The position numbers and the translations under genes are program-made. From Streptomyces sp. C10-9-1 (lineage in GTDB: Bacteria > Actinomycetota > Actinomycetes > Streptomycetales > Streptomycetaceae), in contig NZ_JANHKP010000024.1 of the NCBI RefSeq assembly GCF_024497955.1, positions 30,005 through 94,004 on the forward strand: 64,000 bases of DNA, written 5' to 3'. Of the stretch, positions 1-7,482 are shown one piece after another (the first letter of the stretch is position 1; the number at the start of each line of letters is the position of its first letter). The notes under the pieces were generated by a model that was not told the origin of the DNA, searched no databases, and worked only from the letters and a program-made list of their open reading frames with translations.

Positions 1-1082
1 GGGCCCGCCAGCCGGGCCTGGCTCGACGTCCCCGACTCGAGCACGGTCTCGGCCGTGTGCTGGGGAGGGAACTCCACGGTCAGCCGGGCGTCGGCGCTCG
101 CGGCCACGACCTCGACCACGCCGTCGGCGCGCATGCGCTCCCGGAGGCCCGTCCCCCGGACCGTCAGAGCGACGAGGTCCTCGGGCCGCAGGGCATGGTA
201 GCCCTGCGTGTCCGCCCAGACGTCGACCAGCTGCCAGTCGGACCAGGTGCGCTCGAACCACCGGTGCATCAGCGCGACGCCCGCCCACACCGCGAACACG
301 TCGGTTCGCCCGTCCCCCGACGACACGGCGGCGAGCCGCGCGGCGGTGCCACCGCCGCCTGCCTCGGCGAGATCGCCTCCGAGGTCCTCCCAGCCCGGCC
401 GATCCGACTCCCCGCGGTGCCACAGCCCCTTGCGGCCGACAGTGAACAGGTCCCGGCCCGTCGCGGCGAAGCAGCCGGACGAGGCACCGTCCTCGGGAGC
501 GCTGCCGAGTTCGTCCCAGTCGTCGGACCAGCCGTCGGAGAACCGCCGGCGCAGGAAGCGGTGCCGGAGCACGTCGGACACGACGAGGTCGAACCGGCCC
601 GCTCCCGCGGACACGGCCTGGAGCGGGCCGGAGGCCCGCAGTCCCGAGGGCCGTGCGGAAGCCGTGCCGTCCGACTGCCAGTGCACGATGTCCGAGCCGT
701 CACCGTCGTGGAAGAGGACGTGCAGGTCATCGATGTCGGTCGCCGCGGCCGTGCAGCCGTCCGTGACCGGGCTCCCGGCGAGCACCCCCCGGGACTCCCA
801 CTCCGTCCAGCCTCCGTCGGCGTAGCGTCTGTGCTGCATCTCGCGCCCGCCGACGAGGGCGAACACCTCGATCCGGCCGGGGCCGGACGATGTCGTGGTG
901 AGCCAGTCGAAGCCGGCGGGGGGCTCGGGCGACGACCATGGACGGCCGAGTGTGTGCCACGCGCTCCATGCCCCGTCGAACGTCTTGTGCCACACGCCGC
1001 CGTCGTCGGTACCGAGAAGGATGTCGAGCCGTCCGGGAGCGGGGGAGCAGGCGGTGAGCGCCTTTACTGTGTAGCTCTTCAT
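1..1082 (-). CDS. PLL-type beta-propeller lectin-like protein, C-terminus beyond the left edge
   Basis: The gene starts at the ATG at 1080-1082, behind a GAGGTAA Shine-Dalgarno seven bases upstream, and stays open for 360 codons to the window edge, so its stop lies outside. The protein carries tryptophan-rich repeats about 45-55 residues apart (GAWSAWHTLG, GGWTEWESRG, DGWSDDWDEL, RTWSDWQLVD). They alternate with hydrophobic strands of the type RLDILLGTDDGGVWH and RTDVFAVWAGVALMHRW. This is the blade pattern of PLL-type sugar-binding propellers. No signal peptide is seen. It lies 59 bases after the amidase gene on the same strand and is probably the last or a late gene of that operon. Sugar binding is inferred from the fold; the ligand is unknown. 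Confidence 0.75.
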   Translation of the reverse strand, partial: MKSYTVKALTACSPAPGRLDILLGTDDGGVWHKTFDGAWSAWHTLGRPWSSPEPPAGFDWLTTTSSGPGRIEVFALVGGREMQHRRYADGGWTEWESRGVLAGSPVTDGCTAAATDIDDLHVLFHDGDGSDIVHWQSDGTASARPSGLRASGPLQAVSAGAGRFDLVVSDVLRHRFLRRRFSDGWSDDWDELGSAPEDGASSGCFAATGRDLFTVGRKGLWHRGESDRPGWEDLGGDLAEAGGGGTAARLAAVSSGDGRTDVFAVWAGVALMHRWFERTWSDWQLVDVWADTQGYHALRPEDLVALTVRGTGLRERMRADGVVEVVAASADARLTVEFPPQHTAETVLESGTSSQARLAG

Positions 1083-1141
1083 GGGTCGTTACCTCGGCTT
1101 GAGAGGGCGGTGGCCCGCGGAGGCGGACGAGCGCGGGGTTG

Positions 1142-1864
1142 CTACAGCGTCTGGTAGACCGGTGTCGTGGGCTTCGTGAACTCGACGTCCGGTACGGATT
1201 CGACCAGGCGGCTGGAGTCGTCCTCCACGCGGTTCACCCAGTAGTCCCACGGGAAGCACGGCCCGGGGTCGGTGTGGTCGTTGCCGGGCACGTCGCGGTG
1301 CCTGCCGAATCCCGTGAACCAGCCGCGGGTGTCCGGGTCGGGCGGTACGTCGATCGGGATGCCGTACAGGGCGCACAGGTACGCGGACAGCTCCGCGGAG
1401 GGGTCGAGCATCTCCTCGGCCCAGTCGGCGGGGCAGGTGGCACAGGCGTAGCCGTACTCGTGCTCGATGCCGAGGTACACGCCGTTGCCCGCCTTGCCGT
1501 GCCAGGCCTTGTGGCTCCCGTCGCGGGGGTCCGCGGGGGCTGGGTCGGGCAGCGGGACCATCTGGACCCGGCGCCTGTCCCTTGCCACGGCGAAGTGCGC
1601 CGAGACCTGGGACGCCGGGTTCTGGAACCATCCCACGGCTCCGTCGTACCGGCCGGCGGTGTTATGGACGACGATTCCCTGGGGGACCATCGGGGTCTTC
1701 CCTGATCGGTGCGGACTGTTCCGGTAACCCGCTTTCGGCCTTGCCACTCCGGACAGGTTGCCGTGCATCGCCAGACCCTGGGTCACGTGACCCTCCGGGT
1801 CGTAGGGGTGTGTGGTGACCTCCCCGCAGGTCGGGCAGGTCACCTGGACTGTCGTGGTCGTCAT
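1142..1864 (-). CDS. N-acetylmuramoyl-L-alanine amidase (amidase_2/PGRP fold)
   Basis: This 240-residue enzyme should cleave the lactyl-amide bond between muramic acid and the stem peptide of peptidoglycan. The family pattern is clear: GIVVHNTAGRYDGA gives the first zinc histidine, followed by AHFAVARD, KAWHGKAGNGVYLGIEHEYG, GFGRHRDVPGNDHTDPGPCF with the later histidine, and the DPGP.FPW ending. An N-terminal CPTCGEVTTH segment could bind a metal. No export signal is obvious. The ATG at 1862-1864 overlaps the stop of the ferritin-like gene by four bases (ATGA), so translation is coupled. An alternative role as a non-lytic peptidoglycan recognition protein is possible. Confidence 0.85.
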   Translation of the reverse strand: MTTTTVQVTCPTCGEVTTHPYDPEGHVTQGLAMHGNLSGVARPKAGYRNSPHRSGKTPMVPQGIVVHNTAGRYDGAVGWFQNPASQVSAHFAVARDRRRVQMVPLPDPAPADPRDGSHKAWHGKAGNGVYLGIEHEYGYACATCPADWAEEMLDPSAELSAYLCALYGIPIDVPPDPDTRGWFTGFGRHRDVPGNDHTDPGPCFPWDYWVNRVEDDSSRLVESVPDVEFTKPTTPVYQTL

Positions 1865-2997
1865 GTCCGTCTCCTGGTCCCTCCGGGTCCCTCCCGGGGT
1901 CCGCGTTGCCCTGCCGCCGCGCTGCGCGCCTGGGCGTCGACGTAGCGGAACTCCGGTCCGTGGGTGTCGCCGCTGCCGTCCGGCAGCGGTGTGGCCAGCA
2001 GCTCCCGCGCCGGATGCCCCAGGAAGCGCATCTCCCGCACGGCCTTGTCCAGAAGCTGCGTCGCCTGGCCGGTGCGTCCTGCTTCCACGCCTGCTCCAGG
2101 AACTCCACCATGGCGCTGTGGTGCCGGTTGCACGTGTCGAGATGTTCTCGTGTCGGGGTTCGCGGAGGGCCCTTCCCGCGGCCGGCCACCGTTCGGCACG
2201 ACGCCCAGGGGGTGCGTGGGGGGCATCGGGATCTCGGGCTTGGTGAAGTCCCACGTCTCCGGGTTCTCGGACACCTTCACGAGTTCGTGACCGTGGTGGA
2301 TCTGCCGGAAGACGAAGAAGTGGGCGAGATCGCCGCTCACTCCGGGGTGAGGATTCAGAGGCGACGACGACGTCCTCTCTCCCTGTTCCTTGATCACGCC
2401 GATCGCGGTCTCGACGGCGCCCAGCGTGCCGAGTGCCACGAGGCTGCTCCCCGCCCCGTGGCCCGTCATCGGTCCGACCACCTGCCGAGCGCCGGTGATC
2501 AGCTCCGGATGGCTTCGGAACGCGGCCAGGATCGCTGAGTGGAAGGCGCCGGTCGACGTGTGCGCCGAGGTCGCCCGCGCGAGGGGCTCGTCGGGCTCCT
2601 CGATCCGTCCGAACAGGTCCGGCGACTCCTTCGTCAGCCCTCCGAGGAAGACAGTGGGTCCGGGCCGCACGCCGCCCGGCAGCGGACCCGGGTACTTCAG
2701 CACCGCGTGCACGTCGGCGGGACGGGGCTTGCCACCGATGGTGGTGAGCAGGTTGCGCGCGATGCCCGTGTGCGACGTCTCGTCGAAGACGATCGCACGC
2801 AGCGCGTCGTGGACGGGATGGTCGGACGCGGTCTCCTCGATCGACCACATCCCGCACAAGTACGGTGGAAGACTGGCGAGTTCCGGCAGGATCGCCTGCT
2901 GGAGCGACTCCTTCAGCCAGTCGGCTCCGCGGAACTCGGCCGACTGTTGCATCAGTTCGACGATCTGATTGCTCTCGTAGTCGAGCAGGGCAGTCAT
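1861..2997 (-). CDS. Ferritin-like (iminophenylpyruvate dimer synthase-type) protein with two compensating frameshifts
   Basis: The start ATG follows a perfect AGGAGG. The first 250 codons encode a helical ferritin-like domain (LLDYESNQIVELMQQSAEFR, LCGMWSIEE, FDETSHTGIARNLLTTIGGK) with the E and ExxH residues expected for a di-iron site. It resembles the VioB/RebD-associated ferritin-like family. Between about 2160 and 2055 the reading frame is wrong. The expected helix EHLDTCNRHHSAMVEFLEQA lies in another frame, and the original frame returns at ATQLLDKAVREMRF. Two opposite one-base indels would restore one continuous protein. The gene sits between the SARP gene and the amidase. An oxidative reaction on an aromatic or amino-acid substrate is inference only. 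Confidence 0.72.
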   Translation of the reverse strand: MTALLDYESNQIVELMQQSAEFRGADWLKESLQQAILPELASLPPYLCGMWSIEETASDHPVHDALRAIVFDETSHTGIARNLLTTIGGKPRPADVHAVLKYPGPLPGGVRPGPTVFLGGLTKESPDLFGRIEEPDEPLARATSAHTSTGAFHSAILAAFRSHPELITGARQVVGPMTGHGAGSSLVALGTLGAVETAIGVIKEQGERTSSSPLNPHPGVSGDLAHFFVFRQIHHGHELVKVSENPETWDFTKPEIPMPPTHPLGVVPNGGRPREGPSANPDTRTSRHVQPAPQRHGGVPGAGVEAGRTGQATQLLDKAVREMRFLGHPARELLATPLPDGSGDTHGPEFRYVDAQARSAAAGQRGPREGPGGTRRRT

Positions 2998-3063
2998 GAA
3001 GTACCTCCTGCCGGACGCGCTCCACCGCGGTTCCGACGGTAGGCGAGTCCCGTCACGCCGCCG

Positions 3064-3801
3064 TCATCGCCGCGTCAGCGGGATCATCCGGGAGAAATCG
3101 AGGGAGGGCTCGATGCCGAGTTCCTCCCGGAGCAGTTGTCGGTACGCGTGGTAGTGCCGGACGGCCTCGATCACGTTGCCCTCGGCGAGATGCGCGGACA
3201 CCACGGCCCGGTGGGCACTCTCGCGCAGGGGCTCGATCCGTACGCTCGCCAGCGCGACCTCCAGCGCGAGGGCGGGCAGGCCCTGTCCGGCCAGCCTCTC
3301 CGACAGCGCTTCGAGCGCGTGCAACCGCAACTGGCGCAGCCATTCCCGTTCCGGGACGACCCAGTCGTCGTCCCAGCCGGGCAGCAGATCACCGCCGGTC
3401 AGCAGTTCCAGCGGTGCGGGAGGACCGCGGAGCGGCTCGGAGCCACCACAGGCTGAGCCGTGCAGCACGCCGAGCGCGCTCTCGGTCAGGGCGTGGACGT
3501 CCACGCTCACCGCGTCGGCCACGGCGATGCCGTCGCGGGTACAGCGGACGAGCGGCTCGCCGTCCCGGGGCAGCCTCCACAGTGTCGTACGCAGGCTTCC
3601 TCTGGCGCGCTCTTCCGGCACGTCGGGCCAGAGAGTGCCTGCGAGGGTGGAACGGCTGACGCATCCCCGTAGGCCGAGGAAGGCGAGCAGCCGTTGGGCG
3701 TTCCCGCACAACTCGACCGGCTCGGCATGGAATTCCAGCCGGAACTGTCCGAGCAGCTGCAACCGGGGACGCCGGAGAGGAGGGGAGGGGAGGGATTGCA
3801 T
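3064..3801 (-). CDS. SARP/BTAD-type transcriptional activator
   Basis: This 245-residue protein has the layout of small Streptomyces antibiotic regulatory proteins. An OmpR-like winged helix (residues about 9-90: LQLLGQFRLEF, QRLLAFLGLRG, STLAGTLWPD, RGSLRTTLWRL) is followed by a BTAD helical domain (about 105-240: LLTGGDLLPGWDDDW, RLHALEALSERLA, RESAHRAVVSAHLAEGN, YHAYRQLLREELGIEPS). The start ATG at 3799-3801 follows GGGAAGG. An earlier in-frame ATG at 3993 adds a low-complexity stretch unlike the family. It lies 66 bases upstream of the ferritin-like gene on the same strand and is the likely activator of that operon. Confidence 0.88.
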   Translation of the reverse strand: MQSLPSPPLRRPRLQLLGQFRLEFHAEPVELCGNAQRLLAFLGLRGCVSRSTLAGTLWPDVPEERARGSLRTTLWRLPRDGEPLVRCTRDGIAVADAVSVDVHALTESALGVLHGSACGGSEPLRGPPAPLELLTGGDLLPGWDDDWVVPEREWLRQLRLHALEALSERLAGQGLPALALEVALASVRIEPLRESAHRAVVSAHLAEGNVIEAVRHYHAYRQLLREELGIEPSLDFSRMIPLTRR

Positions 3802-4226
3802 CAGCCTTCCCGCGGGGTGGTTCGAGTAAGCGGTCTTCGAGTTCCACAGCCGCCTTCGATCGTACGTCCGACACGCCGCATCGTCTCGCGGATGTACCCG
3901 TCCACGGGTGGCGAGGGCGCGTGTCGAGGGGCACTCTGAACAGGGCGAAGCGAACAGGGGCGGCTCGAATCCGGCTTCCGTCCCCTCTGGCACTCGCGCC
4001 CACCGGGAGGCGACCGACCGTGGCGCAGAACATGATGAAAGGTCAACAGAACGACCTCGGCACGTTGATGGAACGAGCCGAGAAACGCAGTACGACGGTG
4101 CCGTTCGAGGTTACAACCGTGACGACGAGAACATCCCGGGGAATCTTCTGGTGGTGGATTCAAGGGGTTCCGGCTTCTCCTTCGTGAAATCCGCATCACG
4201 GAAAAGGAAAGGTGGGCGACGGTCTG
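3802..4226. other. Intergenic region upstream of the SARP gene
   Basis: About 425 bases with no convincing gene. It presumably carries the promoter of the leftward SARP operon. Short plus-strand reading frames here have no recognisable domain or good ribosome site. Confidence 0.5.
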
Positions 4227-4595
4227 ATGGGGGTCCGGGTCCGCGAGGGGGCGACGGGTTTCCGGATGAGCCGGATACGCGCCGGTGAATCGCTCGTCCC
4301 GTTCGCCGTGGAGATGGAGCACCTCACACCCCCGTCGACCCCGGAACTGGCGGGCGTGCCGCAGCCTGCGGGACGACGGCTCCCCGCCGCCGAGGACATG
4401 GAGATGATCATTCCGCCGCCTGCCGTCGAGACACCCGGTGCGCCACGGCCCGCCAGGCCGAGCGCGGAGGGCGAAGCTCCGCGGAGGCTGATGCCTCTGC
4501 TCTCCTCCGTGGCTCGACGGGTGCTCGCGTGGCCGCGCGGGCACGGTTGCGGGTCTTGTCGGTGGGGATCAGATCCTGAAACGGCCTGCGTTTGA
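4227..4595 (+). CDS. Small hypothetical protein, possibly truncated by the transposase fragment
   Basis: This is a 122-codon frame from ATG 4227, with alternative ATG 4266. The middle part (FAVEMEHLTPPSTPELAGV, AAEDMEMIIPPPAVETPG) looks like acidic, proline-rich coding sequence rather than a shadow. The last 40 codons run antisense through the transposase remnant and are probably not original. I recognise no family. The short length next to a SARP-controlled operon allows a small accessory or precursor-like peptide, but nothing in the sequence proves that. Confidence 0.25.
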   Translation: MGVRVREGATGFRMSRIRAGESLVPFAVEMEHLTPPSTPELAGVPQPAGRRLPAAEDMEMIIPPPAVETPGAPRPARPSAEGEAPRRLMPLLSSVARRVLAWPRGHGCGSCRWGSDPETACV

Positions 4596-5151
4596 TGCCC
4601 GTGGTCAGCCACGGACAGGCGCCCTGGCACGCGAGATCAACCACGATGGGAACGCCCTGATGCTCGCAGATCCGGATGATCCGGTGGGTGCGGGCGGCGG
4701 TCAGGTCGTGGGTGCTGCCCGGCAGGGCGGGCGAGAGCCACAGCAGTCGGCCGCCGGGATCGGTGACGACCTGCATGTTCACGCCGTGGCGCCGGTGTTT
4801 GTGGGAGTAGTCGGCCCGGCTGTCGCCTACCCGGTCGCACTCGGCGAGCGCGCCGTCGAGCAGGACGAAGTCGGGATCGTGGTCGCGCAGCGTCTTCAGC
4901 AGACCCGGTGCACGTGCGGCGAGAAGGTCGACGACCGCGCTGGTGTCAGCGTGGGCGGTACACTCGCTGATCCCGAACCCGACGGCGATCTTGGCCAGAG
5001 TGGTGTGCTCGCGCAGGTACACCAGTGCCACCATCGCGCGCTGGGACGGGCGGAGCTTGCAGCGCCGCTCGCCCTCACGGGTGACGATCAGCATGGTGAC
5101 CCACTCCACGAGTGCGTGCGGCAGGTCGAGTGCGGCAGGACGGACGACCAA
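4408..5151 (-). pseudogene. IS5-group transposase (DDE_Tnp_4 type), C-terminus lost
   Basis: The first 215 codons match a streptomycete IS5-group DDE transposase. An N-terminal helix-turn-helix (SQRAMVALVYLREHTTLAKI, GFGISECTAHADT) is followed by DFVLLDGALAECDRV with the first catalytic Asp, then KHRRHGVNMQVVTDPGGRLL, LPGSTHDLTAART and VDLACQGACP. After NRARAATRAPVE, where the family continues with the E-containing motif, the frame becomes unrelated arginine-rich sequence. The catalytic core is therefore incomplete and the element should be unable to move by itself. No terminal inverted repeats were identified. Confidence 0.8.
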
Positions 5152-5337
5152 CGAGGTTCCCGAGCAACGTGATTGAGACGTCAGACATCTCGATCAACAG
5201 CCCGGGGGCCTCGCTCGTTGCGCTTCACGGACCGTCACCCGATCGGTGGCCACATCGAAGAAGCTCACTGATCGGTGGAGATGCCCGGCCTAGCGTCGTA
5301 CGTGAGACAGGGACGGACGCGTGGAGAGGTCGGGCCA

Positions 5338-5907
5338 ATGGCATGGATCGGTGCTCTGGGGGCGGTGACCGTGGCCGGCGTGGGCGCGGCGGCCGGATAT
5401 GTGGGGCTGGTGACCGGGGCACTGCCGCTGGATGTGGGGGTCGGACGGCGCACGCAGCCGCTGGGGCCGCAGAGTGCCGGCATCGCGGCGCCGCGTGAGG
5501 TGGTGTTCGACGTTATCGCCCAGCCGTATCTGGGGCGGGCCACCCGAGCGATGCGCGAGAAGGTCACGGTGCTGGAACGAGGCAGCGACATGGTGCTCGC
5601 TGCCCATCGCACCCCTGTGGCGGGCGGGCGGCTGGCGGCGACGACGGTGGAGACGGTGCGGTTCACCCGGCCGGAGCGGGTCGACTTCCGCCTGGTGCGC
5701 GGGCCCGTCCCGGCGGTTACCGAATCGTTCACCCTCACCGAGTACGAGTCCGGTACGCGGCTGGTCTATGAGGGCGAGCTCGCCACGGATCTGTGGCGAG
5801 CCGGGCAGTGGTGGGGCGGTCTGGTTGCCCCCCGGTGGGAGGCGACCGTCGCGGCCTCCCTGGCCGCGGTCCGGCAAGAGGCGGAACGGCGCTCTGGTCT
5901 GCGGTGA
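5338..5907 (+). CDS. SRPBCC (START-like) family protein with N-terminal membrane segment
   Basis: The ATG at 5338 is chosen because GGAGAGG lies eight bases upstream; an earlier ATG at 5275 lacks one. The 189-residue product begins with a hydrophobic segment (WIGALGAVTVAGVGAAAGYV) that should anchor it. The rest reads as a polyketide-cyclase/dehydrase-like SRPBCC fold (AAPREVVFDVIAQPYLG, VTVLERGSDMVLAAHRT, VETVRFTRPERVDFRLVRG, PAVTESFTLTEYESGTRL, RWEATVAASLAAVRQEA). Such domains bind hydrophobic ligands. It stands alone and its ligand is unknown. Confidence 0.75.
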   Translation: MAWIGALGAVTVAGVGAAAGYVGLVTGALPLDVGVGRRTQPLGPQSAGIAAPREVVFDVIAQPYLGRATRAMREKVTVLERGSDMVLAAHRTPVAGGRLAATTVETVRFTRPERVDFRLVRGPVPAVTESFTLTEYESGTRLVYEGELATDLWRAGQWWGGLVAPRWEATVAASLAAVRQEAERRSGLR

Positions 5908-6262
5908 GCGGCTCGCCGGTACCGCTCGGCAGGCCGACGGACGCGGTGGAGTGCGTGCGGCGTGTCTGTTCGCACTGAGAGGGAAGGGCGGCGATGAGAC
6001 ATGGTGGCGCGGCCGAGTGGGCTGGCCCGGCGGGCCGGGAGGCAGCGGGAGTTGAGGCCGGCGCCGGGCGGCGCGCCGGCGCCTGAGGGGCTGGCCGCCT
6101 CCCGCGGTGCCCGGGGTCCAATGCGGGTGCGTGATCGAGTGGGCGACTGGCTGACCAGGGTGCTCACGAGGGCGGTCTTCTGCTGGCTGCCTCCTCCTCA
6201 CCGTTGACCGGCCGGGTGCGGGGTCGGCCGCCCCGCCGTGGTGCGTCCGTGCCCCTGAGCGG
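5908..6262. other. Intergenic region, nothing recognised
   Basis: About 355 bases between the SRPBCC gene and the mercuric-reductase-like remnant. Short arginine-rich frames occur on both strands, but none shows a domain or convincing start. Confidence 0.4.
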
Positions 6263-6549
6263 TCAGTTGCCATGGCCGAGGTCGGCGAGGGCGTCTTCCA
6301 CGTCGCGGTGGAAGGTGGGGTAGGCGAAGAACATGTGCCGCAGCCGGTCGACCGGGATCTCCGTCCGGATGGCCACGACGCCTCCAGCGACGGATCCCGG
6401 CCCGCCTGCACGGCCGGCGCCGGGCGGTCGGAGAGGGTCTGCCAGCCGATCACGCCCCCGCCCACGAGCAGGAAGACGACGCCCTCGATCACTCCCGCGC
6501 CCTCGATGGCCTGCCGCCGTGACGGGCGGGGGGACTGTGGACCGTTCAC
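6263..6549 (-). pseudogene. Fusion remnant: small membrane peptide joined to a mercuric reductase-like C-terminus
   Basis: The first part starts at GTG 6549 behind GGGAGG and encodes about 50 residues with one membrane helix (GVIEGVVFLLVGGGVIGW). The last 39 codons before the TGA at 6263, in another frame, encode VVAIRTEIPVDRLRHMFFAY and FHRDVEDALADL. That is the C-terminal dimerisation segment of pyridine-nucleotide-disulphide reductases such as mercuric reductase. The two parts are out of frame with each other, so no normal product is expected. It suggests that a mer-type determinant once stood here. Confidence 0.6.
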
Positions 6550-6681
6550 CTGGCACCTCCCGAAACGGCTCGGGACACCGGCTCGCAAGGCGGGCGAACC
6601 CCGCTTCGCACCTCTGATCGTGCCCGGATCGAGAGGAGGGTTCGGTGAGCGCGCTTACAGTTCTCGCCCTCTGAAGCGGCC

Positions 6682-6687
6682 TACGGT
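6682..6687 (+). promoter_or_regulatory. Possible -10 element for leaderless transcription of the MauE-like gene
   Basis: TACGGT ends six bases before the ATG at 6694 and no Shine-Dalgarno is present. This is the usual spacing for a leaderless actinobacterial message. A weak TTACAG at 6655-6660 could be the -35, but the 21-base spacing is long. Confidence 0.35.
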
Positions 6688-6693
6688 CGGATC

Positions 6694-7149
6694 ATGGTGC
6701 TCAGGATCGTGCTCGGGACGGTATACACGGCGATGGCCATCGGCCAGCTCGCCTCCTTCGAGCACATGCCGCGGATTCTGTCCGCGTACGGACTGTCGGC
6801 CGCCGGCGCCGCGACCACGCTGGCCGCGGCGCTGATCGCGGGGGAGCTGGTGTGCGGGGTCCGGTTCCTGGCCCGCCCCCGCTCGACGGCCCTGGCACCG
6901 GTGCGGGTGTACACGGCCGTCTCGGTGGTGTGGACGGTGCTGGCCGTGCAGGCGTACGCACAGGGCCTGGCGGTGGACAACTGCGGCTGCTTCGGCATCT
7001 ACCTCACGCAGCGGCTGAGCTGGTTCGTGCTGCTCCAGGATGCGGCGACCTTGCTGTACGCCGGCCTGCTGGTCCGCTCCGCCCGCCGGGCGCCCGCCCC
7101 TTCACCCACTGACCGAAAGGAGGCGAGCGGTGATGTCGGCGTCCCGTGA
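6694..7149 (+). CDS. MauE/DoxX-like redox-associated membrane protein
   Basis: This 151-residue protein has four predicted membrane segments (about 2-20, 35-60, 72-92 and 105-125). It carries the motif VDNCGCFGIYL between segments three and four, as in MauE-type proteins that pass reducing equivalents or help form disulphides. It heads a tightly packed set: its TGA overlaps the GTG of the next gene by four bases. The neighbours (CC-motif membrane protein, radical SAM enzyme, Cys-rich methyltransferase) suggest a role in delivering electrons or keeping thiols reduced for metal or metalloid chemistry. That role is inference. Confidence 0.8.
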   Translation: MVLRIVLGTVYTAMAIGQLASFEHMPRILSAYGLSAAGAATTLAAALIAGELVCGVRFLARPRSTALAPVRVYTAVSVVWTVLAVQAYAQGLAVDNCGCFGIYLTQRLSWFVLLQDAATLLYAGLLVRSARRAPAPSPTDRKEASGDVGVP

Positions 7150-7451
7150 ACGCTCCGAGCTCGGCGGCGTGGCCCGCGGTCGCGGGTGCCGGGCTGCTGG
7201 TGGTGGTGTGCTGCGCGGGCCCGCTGCTCGTGGCCGGCGGAGCACTCGGCGCCGTCGGCGGGGCACTGGCCAGTCCCTGGCTGATCACCGTCGGTGCGGT
7301 CGTGGTGCTCGCGGGCACCGGCTACGCCCTGCACTGCCGGGCCCGTCGACGCCGGGGCGCCGGGCCGCAGGACTGCTGCCCGACCGTCCCCGCCGAGACC
7401 CAGCCAAATGAAGAAGTTGATGAGGTCGATCCGGGCGGCGACGCCCGCTGA
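7146..7451 (+). CDS. Small CC-motif membrane protein (MerT-like topology)
   Basis: The GTG at 7146 overlaps the MauE-like stop (GTGA). The 101 residues contain two hydrophobic helices (about 9-33 and 38-60). A Cys-Cys pair sits in the first (LLVVVCCAGPLLVAGGALG), and a second CC pair follows in the soluble tail (GPQDCCPTV). Small mercury transporters of the MerT/MerF type place vicinal cysteines in the first helix in the same way. Similarity is by topology and motif only, and a structural partner of the downstream enzymes is equally possible. Confidence 0.65.
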   Translation: MNAPSSAAWPAVAGAGLLVVVCCAGPLLVAGGALGAVGGALASPWLITVGAVVVLAGTGYALHCRARRRRGAGPQDCCPTVPAETQPNEEVDEVDPGGDAR

Positions 7452-7482
7452 ACGCAAGCCCCCATGGAAGAGGAGTTCTTCG

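Noticed and set aside
57..1157. Long plus-strand frame of 366 codons
   Set aside because: It is antisense to the edge-truncated propeller gene, which has a good ribosome site and repeated structural motifs. The plus frame is low-complexity Arg/Gly/Pro sequence.
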